The translations under genes were made by a program, and so were the position numbers. From the NCBI GenBank assembly GCA_033297205.1, contig MU859544.1, forward strand, positions 1 through 10,137: DNA of 10,137 nt, in the 5' to 3' direction. The notes below the pieces were generated by a model. That model worked only from the letters and a program-made list of their open reading frames with translations, was not told the DNA's origin and did not search any database. This DNA comes from Pseudoneurospora amorphoporcata. Taxonomy: Eukaryota > Ascomycota > Sordariomycetes > Sordariales > Sordariaceae. The stretch's first letter is position 1; each line of letters opens with the position of its first letter. Shown one piece after another: positions 1 through 6,660 of the stretch.

Positions 1-1193
1 AGGCCACTGAGCATCTTGAGGCTAATGCTAGGCGTTGAAGCTCTGTTGAGTCTTGCGATCCTAACCCCTGGACTGTGGGCAATGTCCGTGTGACAAGGAC
101 AGCATGTCCATTTGGAGTATTTGCGCGGATTTCTCTTGAAATAGGGGCAGGCAAACTTTCGGCCAGTATTGGCTTGTCCTCTTTGTCTCTTCCTCCTACC
201 ATCGTGATCTCCGTCGTCCTCAGCCGCACGCTTTTGTACTCCATCGTGTAGGTTGTTGGCATTCGCCGAACCCCCAAAGTCAGCCGTCATGGTGTTGACA
301 GCAAGGAGCGTGTTAGTGATGAATTCCGGATTGCTGTGAATGTCAATAGCTTTCCTCGGGGGTGTGGGGTTATTGTGAACCTCGGGCTTTTGTGAATGCC
401 AGGATATAGAGGTAGAGTCGTAATTGGTGAGCGGTAGAGAACTCTGCAAGTGCTCGTGATAAGAGAGACCCCTCCTAGAGTATCCCTCGTTAAAAAGCTC
501 TCCCGAAACGCTTTCAGGTAGATGAACCCCCGAATCTCCAGACCAAAGTGAATCAAAGTCAAAACTGTAACTTCCGTCGTAAATTCTTTCGGGCATTCCT
601 GAAAGCACATCTGATAGGTTGTCGAATGCCGAACATGCATTTAGGAGATCGCTAGATCCAGCGAGTCGGGGCAGGCCTGACGCTGTCCAGGCTGGGACCG
701 GATCTAAGGAATTGGCTGCTGGTGTCGAGGGCAGTTGTTCTTCGAGCGTCTCTATGGACGATGAGGCTCGATCAGCCACCGGGTTAACAGCCACCTTCTG
801 TGTTCCACGTCTCAGTTCAGCAGTTCCGTCTTTTAGTTTCTCGCCCAAGTGTCGGCAGAAGTGCTGCATGATGACATTGACAATTCTTTGTCGGCGCATG
901 GTCATGATTTCCGTGCCAGTCAAGGACGTTGATGAGCCGGTAGAGGTAGGTGAAAGTTCCTCAATGTCCGATTCCACACTACTGGTCACACTTGGGCTCA
1001 TGATGGACGCAGAAGTGATCTCAGGAGGAGCATGGGTCCCAGCTATGCCAGCTTGGATTGACGGCGGACGATAGGCTTCATGGTTAGGGGGGATTTCAGT
1101 CTCCGTCGTGATGGGAATAGGGGCTGTATCGACAGCCTGAGAAGACGGGCTTGTGCCATCGTCCTCAGTGGCCGCTGCGGTTGGAGGGGACAT
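1..1193 (-). CDS. Putative fungal zinc-finger transcription factor, 3' end outside window
   Basis: An uninterrupted reading frame runs from an ATG at 1193 (AAC before it, A at -3) to the left edge: 397 codons, no stop and no obvious intron. The N-terminal ~95 residues are rich in Ser, Thr and Pro. Residues 100-120 (RRQRIVNVIMQHFCRHLGEKL without the last residue) form a basic amphipathic stretch. A basic cluster at 321-338 (KR..GRRKRQR) is a probable nuclear localisation signal. At 347-362 comes FACPYFKRNPRKYSKW, the signature start of a fungal finger type in which a C..C pair is followed by GPGW.TVHRVKEHLYRRH. That second half is not recognisable here; instead there is CCPCHTDIAHSPG followed by VRIARLN, with no HLYRRH before the edge. 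I infer a nuclear regulator. Targets are unknown. The finger could be degenerate, or completed through splicing or sequence outside the window. Confidence 0.8.
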   Translation of the reverse strand, partial: MSPPTAAATEDDGTSPSSQAVDTAPIPITTETEIPPNHEAYRPPSIQAGIAGTHAPPEITSASIMSPSVTSSVESDIEELSPTSTGSSTSLTGTEIMTMRRQRIVNVIMQHFCRHLGEKLKDGTAELRRGTQKVAVNPVADRASSSIETLEEQLPSTPAANSLDPVPAWTASGLPRLAGSSDLLNACSAFDNLSDVLSGMPERIYDGSYSFDFDSLWSGDSGVHLPESVSGELFNEGYSRRGLSYHEHLQSSLPLTNYDSTSISWHSQKPEVHNNPTPPRKAIDIHSNPEFITNTLLAVNTMTADFGGSANANNLHDGVQKRAAEDDGDHDGRRKRQRGQANTGRKFACPYFKRNPRKYSKWTCCPCHTDIAHSPGVRIARLNRASTPSISLKMLSG

Positions 1194-1701
1194 GTTGACG
1201 CCTGCGAGGCCAGGTAAGCGTGTTGGCGAGGGCTAGAGAAATGAAATGATAAAGATGGTGGGAAACTGTGGTCTTTGGGTGACGTGAAACTGGGAGATCA
1301 ACACGTTATATAAAAGTTGGTCCGATGAAGCAACGCAAGTGAGGCTCCCGATCTGTTTCTGTGTGAGCCAGCCGGGTTTGCCCAACTGTGCAAAAATGCC
1401 ATGTCTCAACTCTGACGGAGTGTGCACTGTCACTTACCCCTCTGTCTTCAGCTTCAACTGCGCATGGCATTGGGCGTTGAATGATTGGCTTTCCCAAACT
1501 GAGAGCCAGAATGGCGTGCATTAGTGAATATCGTGATCATGTAATCAACCAATGAGCAACGGGCTCGGGCCTGGAAAATGGGATTGGAGCTGTGGAAAAG
1601 CACATCCGGAATGGTATAGGTATCAAGTGCCCACGATGAGGCCAATGCGACAGAGTTGGGACACATGGAATGATATGATCACAGAGACAACGTACCAGAA
1701 C
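1194..1701. other. Spacer between two minus-strand genes; promoter of the left gene
   Basis: No credible gene is seen; the short overlapping frames on both strands have no recognisable content. The spacer should hold the 3' untranslated end of the GT32 gene on the right and the promoter of the zinc-finger gene on the left. A CCAAT box is present on the minus strand (ATTGG at 1484-1488) and another on the plus strand at 1549-1553. Confidence 0.6.
1306..1312 (-). promoter_or_regulatory. TATA-like box for the zinc-finger gene
   Basis: On the minus strand this reads TATATAA, about 113 bases before the ATG at 1193. The stretch between the two is pyrimidine-rich on the minus strand (for example ATCTTTATCATTTCATTTCTC), as is common in fungal transcription start regions. 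The position fits a core promoter, but this is inference from motif and spacing only. Confidence 0.45.
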
Positions 1702-2628
1702 TCAAACCGTTCCGTACCCTCCCGCCTGATCTCTAGCCAGTAGCAGCCTCTGGTATTCGCGCTGATGCGTCTTTCTTGCCTGCCAGGAGCGTGCCACCCA
1801 TAGAGTGAACATGGCGAAGAGCAACAGACATCCGAGGGCGATGTATTCAAAGTTGTTGTCCCAGGGGTTCTTGAATCTTGCATTTGGCTTGAAGAAGGCC
1901 TCCTCTCGGTGACCCATCTTTATGCGATAGACACGGTCCTCTTTTCTCGGCTTCGTGGGCAGCTGTGTATGATACCTTTTCCAGACGGCGCTCTCGAACT
2001 CGGGGCCGCCGCTGTGCGTGATGGGGAGATTTGGGGACTGGAAACGGTGTCCTCGAGGAGCCAGGGACTCGATGATCATGACCCAGTAAGGATGATGAGG
2101 CCTCGCCCCGCTGATGCCGTGATGGCTGTCCATGACCCACGCGGGGTAGTAGAGCAGGGGCTGGATATCTCGGGAACAGCTGTAGTTGGGATCGATGTAG
2201 ATGCCGCCGTAGTGACGCATGAGGAAGTAGCGAAGAGTATCAAGCCGTTGGGCAGGGCATGTGTAGCTGTCGTAGGTCTCGAGGAACCATTCGTAGTGTG
2301 TCTCGACAAACTGACGGGAGGAGTTGGTCGTCCATAGACGGTACTCGAAGTCGGGATTGGTCGTGGTGCAACTGTGATGTACTTCGTCCCGGTCGGCGGG
2401 AAGCGTCTCGTTGCTGTGGTCTTGCCCGTTGTGGTAGATTTGGTGGATGATCTTGGGGATGGACTGTCTTTTGTCCTCGGCCGCGGTGTGGAATGTACTC
2501 GCAACAGCAGCTTGTGTCAGGGACGGACCAGAAAAGAAATGACCGATATGGATCATGGCTTGAGTATTGAGCAGGATGACGGCCGACAGGGCTGCGAGGC
2601 CGAGAAACCGGACGGTTATGGCAGGCAT
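1702..2628 (-). CDS. GT32-family glycosyltransferase, MIPC synthase (SUR1/CSH1)-like, altered DxD
   Basis: Single exon, 308 residues, ATG in good context (AACATG). Residues 7-32 form a signal anchor, and 262-282 (IALGCLLLFAMFTLWVA) a second membrane segment followed by a basic tail, so a Golgi type enzyme with both ends in or near the membrane is likely. Family motifs in order: IPKIIHQIYH (57-66), NPDFEYRLWT (91-100), FLETYDSY (115-122), RLDTLRYFLMRHYGGIYID (128-146), LLYYPAWV (158-165), GARPHHPYWVMIIESL (174-189), and W..YH near 216-220. Known GT32 relatives transfer mannose from GDP-mannose, for example to inositol-phosphoceramide. Two oddities: the DxD that binds metal and nucleotide sugar reads D146-P-N148, and the segment before GARP is a few residues shorter than in the family as I remember it. 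It may be an inactive or re-purposed paralogue. The fold assignment is firm; the substrate is not. Confidence 0.85.
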   Translation of the reverse strand: MPAITVRFLGLAALSAVILLNTQAMIHIGHFFSGPSLTQAAVASTFHTAAEDKRQSIPKIIHQIYHNGQDHSNETLPADRDEVHHSCTTTNPDFEYRLWTTNSSRQFVETHYEWFLETYDSYTCPAQRLDTLRYFLMRHYGGIYIDPNYSCSRDIQPLLYYPAWVMDSHHGISGARPHHPYWVMIIESLAPRGHRFQSPNLPITHSGGPEFESAVWKRYHTQLPTKPRKEDRVYRIKMGHREEAFFKPNARFKNPWDNNFEYIALGCLLLFAMFTLWVARSWQARKTHQREYQRLLLARDQAGGYGTV

Positions 2629-3187
2629 GTTGGGTCTAACGGGGTACTGGATTCAGACAGGACAGGTCAGTATGGGATTCCAAATGCCGTGAAAGGATTC
2701 AAGACGGAACCTGTGGCTCTGCGCTGAGCTATGTGCAAGTTGCCCGAGATCGTCAGGCTTTCAAATCAAAGTTGCCGATGGAAAGAGATGATTGGAGTCG
2801 AAGGGTGGGCGAGAGAACGTGCAGGTTTGCAGGTTGCCGTGTCGAAGAAGGCGGGCCTTCGTTCAGTCTTCTCTTCGTTCCAGGATCTGATCATCCGCTG
2901 AAGACCGCATCTGAATGGAATTCTGGCGTGTGTGGTGTTTGCTGCCCGGGAAGAATATCTCTCGTCCGAGAATTACGTTGAGCGACAAAGCTTCAGCCTT
3001 GCATCGGCCTTGGATTAGCAGTCGGTAGTCGGTGATGTTAATGGAAAGATGAAGTTAAGATGAACTGCGGGGAAGAGTTCCCCAGATTGCGGGGTGGATC
3101 ATCCGGACGCTAACAGCCCCGCCGCGGACCGCTATAAAACGCTAACAATTAAGCTTATATCACCCTAACAAGGCACGACCCACAGAC
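2629..3187. other. Intergenic region between divergent units
   Basis: No convincing gene. The left part should hold the promoter of the minus-strand GT32 gene; no clear TATA box was seen for it. The right part (3067-3139) has a plus-strand promoter-like block described separately. A short direct repeat of GTCGGT lies near 3021-3033 (AGTCGGTAGTCGGTGATG). Confidence 0.5.
3067..3139 (+). promoter_or_regulatory. Promoter-like block: three GCGGGG boxes plus TATAAAA
   Basis: GCGGGG occurs at 3067-3072 and 3089-3094 on the plus strand and as CCCCGC at 3117-3122. All three fit the SYGGRG consensus bound by the fungal carbon-catabolite repressor CreA/CRE-1 (established consensus). The first lies in a perfect hairpin, GGGGAA-GAG-TTCCCC (3069-3083). 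TATAAAA follows at 3133-3139, 49 bases before an ATG at 3188. The spacing is that of a working plus-strand core promoter, but no good gene follows it. The boxes are short and could be chance in GC-rich DNA. Confidence 0.4.
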
Positions 3188-3358
3188 ATGCACTTCATCC
3201 CGTTGCCTCGCGTTTTCCACCTTCATCTCGTCCTCAGCCTTCTCCCTCCCTCACGGGCCGACCCGACAAAGCCTCCCATTCTGACTCTTCAACCCATCCC
3301 TCGCTGCCCACAGTCACTGGCGCCCAAAAGACACCCGACGGATCCCACTCCCTCTTGA
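3188..3358 (+). CDS. Small ORF with hydrophobic N-terminus, 56 residues, doubtful
   Basis: The first ATG after the TATA box at 3133 opens a 56-codon frame with an N-terminus resembling a signal peptide: HLHLVLSLLPPSRA at about residues 11-24, with a possible cut before DPTKPP. The rest is proline-rich with a single Cys. It overlaps, on the opposite strand, the conserved C-terminus of the FAD-oxidoreductase relic, which alone could explain the absence of stops. It is listed because of its promoter context; no family is recognised. Confidence 0.2.
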   Translation: MHFIPLPRVFHLHLVLSLLPPSRADPTKPPILTLQPIPRCPQSLAPKRHPTDPTPS

Positions 3359-3985
3359 CGCCCACCAGCTTCTCGTAGTTGCTCCCCCAATGATACCGGA
3401 ATTCCCAAGGACTGGCGGTTTGCGAACAAGGGTTGGACGAATTCCGTTGTTTCGGCCATTGTCCTGCCTGGCATTTGCACCTTGACCTGCATTACGAACC
3501 ATCCGTTCCTGCGTCAACTGTGGGGATTCCAAACGCATAGACAGCGTTGAAGCCCCGCCACAAGGTTTCGGTATCATCGTTACATCGTTACGATCGGACT
3601 GGGAGGTGTCGTCGAGTTTCGAACGGCGAACGAAAAGTCGGCGATGGCCAGATTGATGGCCGGATGTGCCTTGTCAGCATTCATCCTGGTCAGCACAGTC
3701 CCGCGACAAAACCTACTGTCTCCTCCCTCAATGCCCAAAACAAATACCTTTCTCTTCCTTCTGATTCTGCGCTAACGATCCTATACCGCCCATCTGCAGT
3801 TAAATGCCTGATCCACGCCCAACCCATACATCGAGCTCAATTCCGAATGCCCTCCGGCCGCAAGCCACCCCCCGAACGAACCGACCGTTGCGCAACTCCC
3901 GCCGACAAGATCAATGGCCGAGTACTGGGCATGGTTGTCGTTCGTGAAAGACACCAACGCAAAGCAGTATGAGAGAATCCGAACA
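3234..3985 (-). pseudogene. Relic of a secreted FAD-linked oxidoreductase (PCMH/BBE type)
   Basis: Pieces of one protein family appear in the right order on the minus strand but in alternating frames. CATVGSFGGWLAAGGHS followed by YGLGVD (about 3800-3894) is the FAD-binding glycine-rich core. LFWALR (3726-3743) is next in another frame, then GTVLTRMNADKAHPAINLAI and ADFSF (about 3625-3700), back in the first frame. RGFNAVYAFGIPTVDAG lies near 3505-3555, followed by a TAA. After further shifts, YHWGSNYEKLVGVKREWDPS, GVFWAPVTVGSEGW (3283-3395) is the C-terminal berberine-bridge-enzyme segment, ending at a natural TGA (3236-3234). Intact relatives are about 550-600 residues. Here the distance between FAD core and C-terminus is roughly half what is needed, so an internal deletion as well as frameshifts is likely. 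The N-terminal third was not found; the right boundary is approximate. It is almost certainly non-functional as an oxidoreductase. Confidence 0.8.
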
Positions 3986-4035
3986 ATACCAAAAATCCAA
4001 CCGGATATCCTGTTACAAGACAGGAGCAGCTAGAA

Positions 4036-4368
4036 ATGGGCCCATGTCGATCATATACCCTATGTCTGGCTCTTATCCTTGCCACAATCGCTACAGGCGC
4101 CTTTACCCGTCGGGTATTTCTACCTCCGTGTGCCCAGCAACCCGGAGATGGCCTTCCAAGCGAGACATCACCGTTCCATGGGTCAATGCAACGCTATCTC
4201 TAACGTGATGTGTGGCCACTTTGTCTCTGCCCGAGTGTCGCACAAAGCGTTCAAGATGCGGTTGACAACCTCTGCATCAACAAAGGCAGCTATCCGTCAA
4301 CATGGTCTTTTGCGGTAAAGCGACCCGTTCGACATGGACGTCGTTCGTCGTTTCGTTGCTCTTCTTGA
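4036..4368 (+). pseudogene. Possible broken small secreted protein
   Basis: ATG at 4036 opens a frame with a convincing signal peptide (SYTLCLALILATIATGAF, residues 6-23), then a Cys and a Gly/Pro/Ser stretch, ending at TAA 4201-4203 after 55 codons. Past the stop the same frame stays open to TGA 4366-4368 and reads CPSVAQSVQDAVDNLCINKG (about 4228-4287) and then SYPSTWSFAVKR. In the gap, the +1 frame reads MGQCNAISNVMCGHFVSA (about 4172-4227), also Cys-containing. This looks like one small secreted, cysteine-containing protein split by two compensating shifts, or by a mutation near 4180-4203. I do not recognise the family. It could instead be chance frames beside the SET gene, whose start it overlaps. 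Confidence 0.4.
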
Positions 4369-5963
4369 CCACCACAAACGTTGCGAGTGACATCCATCCT
4401 TCACTGCAATGCCCGAACCACAACCTCTTCCAACGTCATACGGCATCAACTTGTCCCGTCCCAGGTCTTCTCGGAATCTTTCCTGATCTCAATTCTGACA
4501 GCAACGCACATCACCTCAACCTGCCCTGGTCTTTTCCACCGAAATGCATGGCCTTTTCTAACTCGTCTTTCTCGGCTCCATCCTCTGCTTCCCCCTCTGG
4601 ACCCCCGTCTATGTCCTTCTCGGCGCCTTCATTTGGGTCTGCGCCCCATAAAGACAACAGGCCCAGATCCATCACACCCGAGAAAGTGTACTGCCTCTTT
4701 ACCTCTCAAGAGTTTCGCAACGGGCAAGGACTTAGTATGGTCGTTTCGCCCAATACAGCCGCAAACCTACTAGGCATAGGGGTGATGGATGATGCTCCGG
4801 CTCGGAAGACCCTGGAAAAGCCATACCAGATAAAGGGGAAAGGGGTGGTGGCCACGAGGGCTATCAAACAAGGGGAGATCATCATGGTGGATGTCCCGGC
4901 TTTACTGGTTAGCCAAGAGTTCCTAATGAGGACTGGGAGGGAGGGCACGGGACATTTGAGAAGGAGATTGGTGAAGAAGGGGTTGAGTCAACTACCGGAG
5001 AGCATGAGACGAAAGGTGATGGGACTGCAAAGGGGTCCCGGTGAGTATGAGGCTGATGCTATCTTGAGGGTAAATCTGAAGGGTTTGCGAGGCGTTGGGA
5101 ACTCGGCATTGGGACTTCTGGAGGAACAGGGGATTGGGGATGAGGAGCTGATGGGGCTGTTTACTGAGGTTGCAGTACGTCTACCCCCTGGAAGTGGCTG
5201 GAAATGGGAGGAGAGCTGACTGAGTCAACAGAGGATCAACCACTCCTGCCGGCCAAAGTGAGTCCATCACCATCATAAGCTCTGGTCTTCGCAGATGAAG
5301 GAAACTGACAGCCTGTCGCAGCGCGCGCCTCCGATTCTCCGAGAAACGACTTACCATGGAAGTCGTTTCCTACCGCCCCATCTCCTCGGGTGAAGAGATT
5401 GCCATCAGCTGTACGCTTTCACCGCCCTGACCACACATTCAGATCCAAAGCTGACACACCCAGACACCCCCCTGAACCTCCCGCCCTCCGACCGCCACCG
5501 CTACCTCCAGCAGAACTACCACTTCACCTGCCACTGCCCTCTATGCACTTCTCTCTCCGATGACCCCTCCGCCGATACTCTCGCCGCCGAATCCCACTCC
5601 CGTCGCCAGCACCTAGCCGAGCTCTACAACACGATGCTCCATGCCAAGTCCGAAGGCTTTTACCAAGACGCGATCAACATCCTGAAAGACTGGCTCGACT
5701 TTGCAGATGTGGAAGGGCTAATGCCGTTGATGGGGGAATATCACGGAATGATGGCGGAGTTATATCTTTTGCTGGCACGAAAGGGAAGTGCTGATGGTAG
5801 GAACGTGGATAGAGAAGGAGCGCTAAGAGAGGCATTGAAGGAGGCGAGGATGGCACTGGATGCCTGGGTGCGGTTGGGCAGTGTGGATGATGGGAAGTTG
5901 GAGGAGGCTAGGCTGCTGCTTGATGAGAGGGTGGCCAATTTGAAGGAAAGAAGGGACAAGTGA
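4302..5963 (+). CDS. SET-domain protein with N-terminal signal sequence, four exons
   Basis: Proposed exons: 4302-5174, 5232-5257, 5322-5410 and 5464-5963, giving 495 residues. The introns are 57, 64 and 53 bases, with donors GTACGT, GTGAGT and GTACGC, acceptors ACAG, GCAG and CCAG, and CTGAC branch points. Residues 12-29 are hydrophobic (signal sequence). Paired cysteines follow (CP at 37-38 and 51-52, PPKC at 79-82), then a Ser/Pro linker (86-115) and YCLFTSQEFRNGQGLS (130-145). SET motifs: GKGVVATRAIKQGE (179-192), RINHSCRPN (292-300), GEEIAISY (323-330). A post-SET-like CHCPLC lies at 352-357. The C-terminal ~110 residues are helical and TPR-like. SET proteins methylate lysines using S-adenosylmethionine; this fungal subfamily has secretory N-termini and unknown substrates. 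Start choice: the Cys-rich region after the signal is typical of the family and AACATGG is good context. Overlap of its first codons with a possible relic leaves the start slightly uncertain. Confidence 0.87.
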
Positions 5964-6242
5964 AGTTGATAGTGTTTGGCGCGGGGAGTGATGAAAGTCG
6001 GAGCCGGGGACGGGCGCGATGTCCGAAGCGGTTGTGGACATTGCCGGAATTGGTTACGACACCTTGCAGCGGTCCTTCACCCCAAGCCGTTGTTTTCTCC
6101 ACCGATTAGTATCTCATCCACGGATGCGCTGGCTTCCCGTTCCCTGCAAAGCTTCTCCTGCATTAGAGAACCTATTTCCAGCTCAATGCAGGTGACATCG
6201 ATGACTTCAATGATTACGACCTCTGTTTCCGCACATGGTTAG

Positions 6243-6248
6243 CACGTG
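6243..6248 (+). promoter_or_regulatory. CACGTG box 1 (Pho4/NUC-1-type)
   Basis: A perfect CACGTG palindrome, 413 bases before the GDPD start codon. This is the core bound by bHLH factors, including the phosphate regulators Pho4 (yeast) and NUC-1 (Neurospora). Assignment to those factors is inference from the downstream gene. Confidence 0.45.
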
Positions 6249-6264
6249 TTAGCGACTGACCCGC

Positions 6265-6287
6265 ATTGACCAATCATATCGGTCAAT
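6265..6287. repeat. Inverted repeat ATTGACC-N9-GGTCAAT around a CCAAT box
   Basis: Perfect 7-base arms at 6265-6271 and 6281-6287 with 9 bases between. A CCAAT box (6270-6274) overlaps the left arm and spacer. The dyad could be an operator for a dimeric factor or a chance repeat. Confidence 0.5.
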
Positions 6288-6397
6288 TGCACCACGCATC
6301 GTTACCAAGCGTCTTTGGTTGCCATCATCCCACGCTGCAAGGGTTCTCCCAACACCATGACTTCAAGATACGAAAGCCGGGGAAGCAATAGCGGCCC

Positions 6398-6403
6398 CAC
6401 GTG
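6398..6403 (-). promoter_or_regulatory. CACGTG box 2 with GG flank (high-affinity Pho4-like)
   Basis: On the minus strand this reads GCACGTGGGG, which includes the CACGTGGG form preferred by yeast Pho4 (established). It lies 258 bases before the GDPD ATG. A weaker AACGTGGGG, a CACGTT-type variant, follows at 6507-6515. Confidence 0.5.
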
Positions 6404-6569
6404 CTAGGGATACATCGGATACTGGCTGCTTTGTCGATCACCACCAACTTTGGTGTTCCGGATCGTCGGAACAATCCCACTTGGGACGGTACCTGCAGCA
6501 TGCCTGAACGTGGGGTTTGCGGATCCACTAAACGGTAGCCCCGGCCAAGTTCAGGAGATGATGTCGAGA

Positions 6570-6577
6570 TATAAAAT
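6570..6577 (+). promoter_or_regulatory. TATA box of the GDPD gene
   Basis: TATAAAAT lies 83 bases before the ATG at 6661 and is followed by a C/T-rich leader (about 6608-6655), the usual layout of a strongly expressed fungal gene. Confidence 0.65.
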
Positions 6578-6660
6578 ACTGTCGACAACCCGGTGTTAGC
6601 TTCAGCATCTCTACATTCGTCACCTCCATCCTCATCTTTCTCCCTCCTCCATCCAGCGCA

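Larger units (their letters stand above)
5964..6660 (+). other. Intergenic region: 3' end of SET gene and promoter of GDPD gene
   Basis: No gene is supported here; the short frames on either strand lack recognisable content. The right half carries three CACGTG-like boxes, a CCAAT box (6270-6274), a TATA box and a pyrimidine-rich leader (about 6600-6655), consistent with a regulated promoter for the GDPD gene. Confidence 0.6.

Noticed and set aside
619..1074. Plus-strand open frame of 151 codons
   Set aside because: It lies antisense to the long, clean minus-strand frame of the zinc-finger gene and has no recognisable domain.
1847..2504. Several open frames of 97-142 codons on both strands within the GT32 gene
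   Set aside because: They overlap a gene with clear family motifs and are its shadows; their composition (Arg/Pro/Thr-rich) fits frame-shifted coding sequence.
3547..3972. Plus-strand frame of 141 codons
   Set aside because: It is antisense to the conserved pieces of the FAD-oxidoreductase relic and has no recognisable content of its own.
3234..5963. A biosynthetic gene cluster around the oxidoreductase
   Set aside because: The oxidoreductase is broken and no synthase, transporter or pathway regulator lies beside it in the window.
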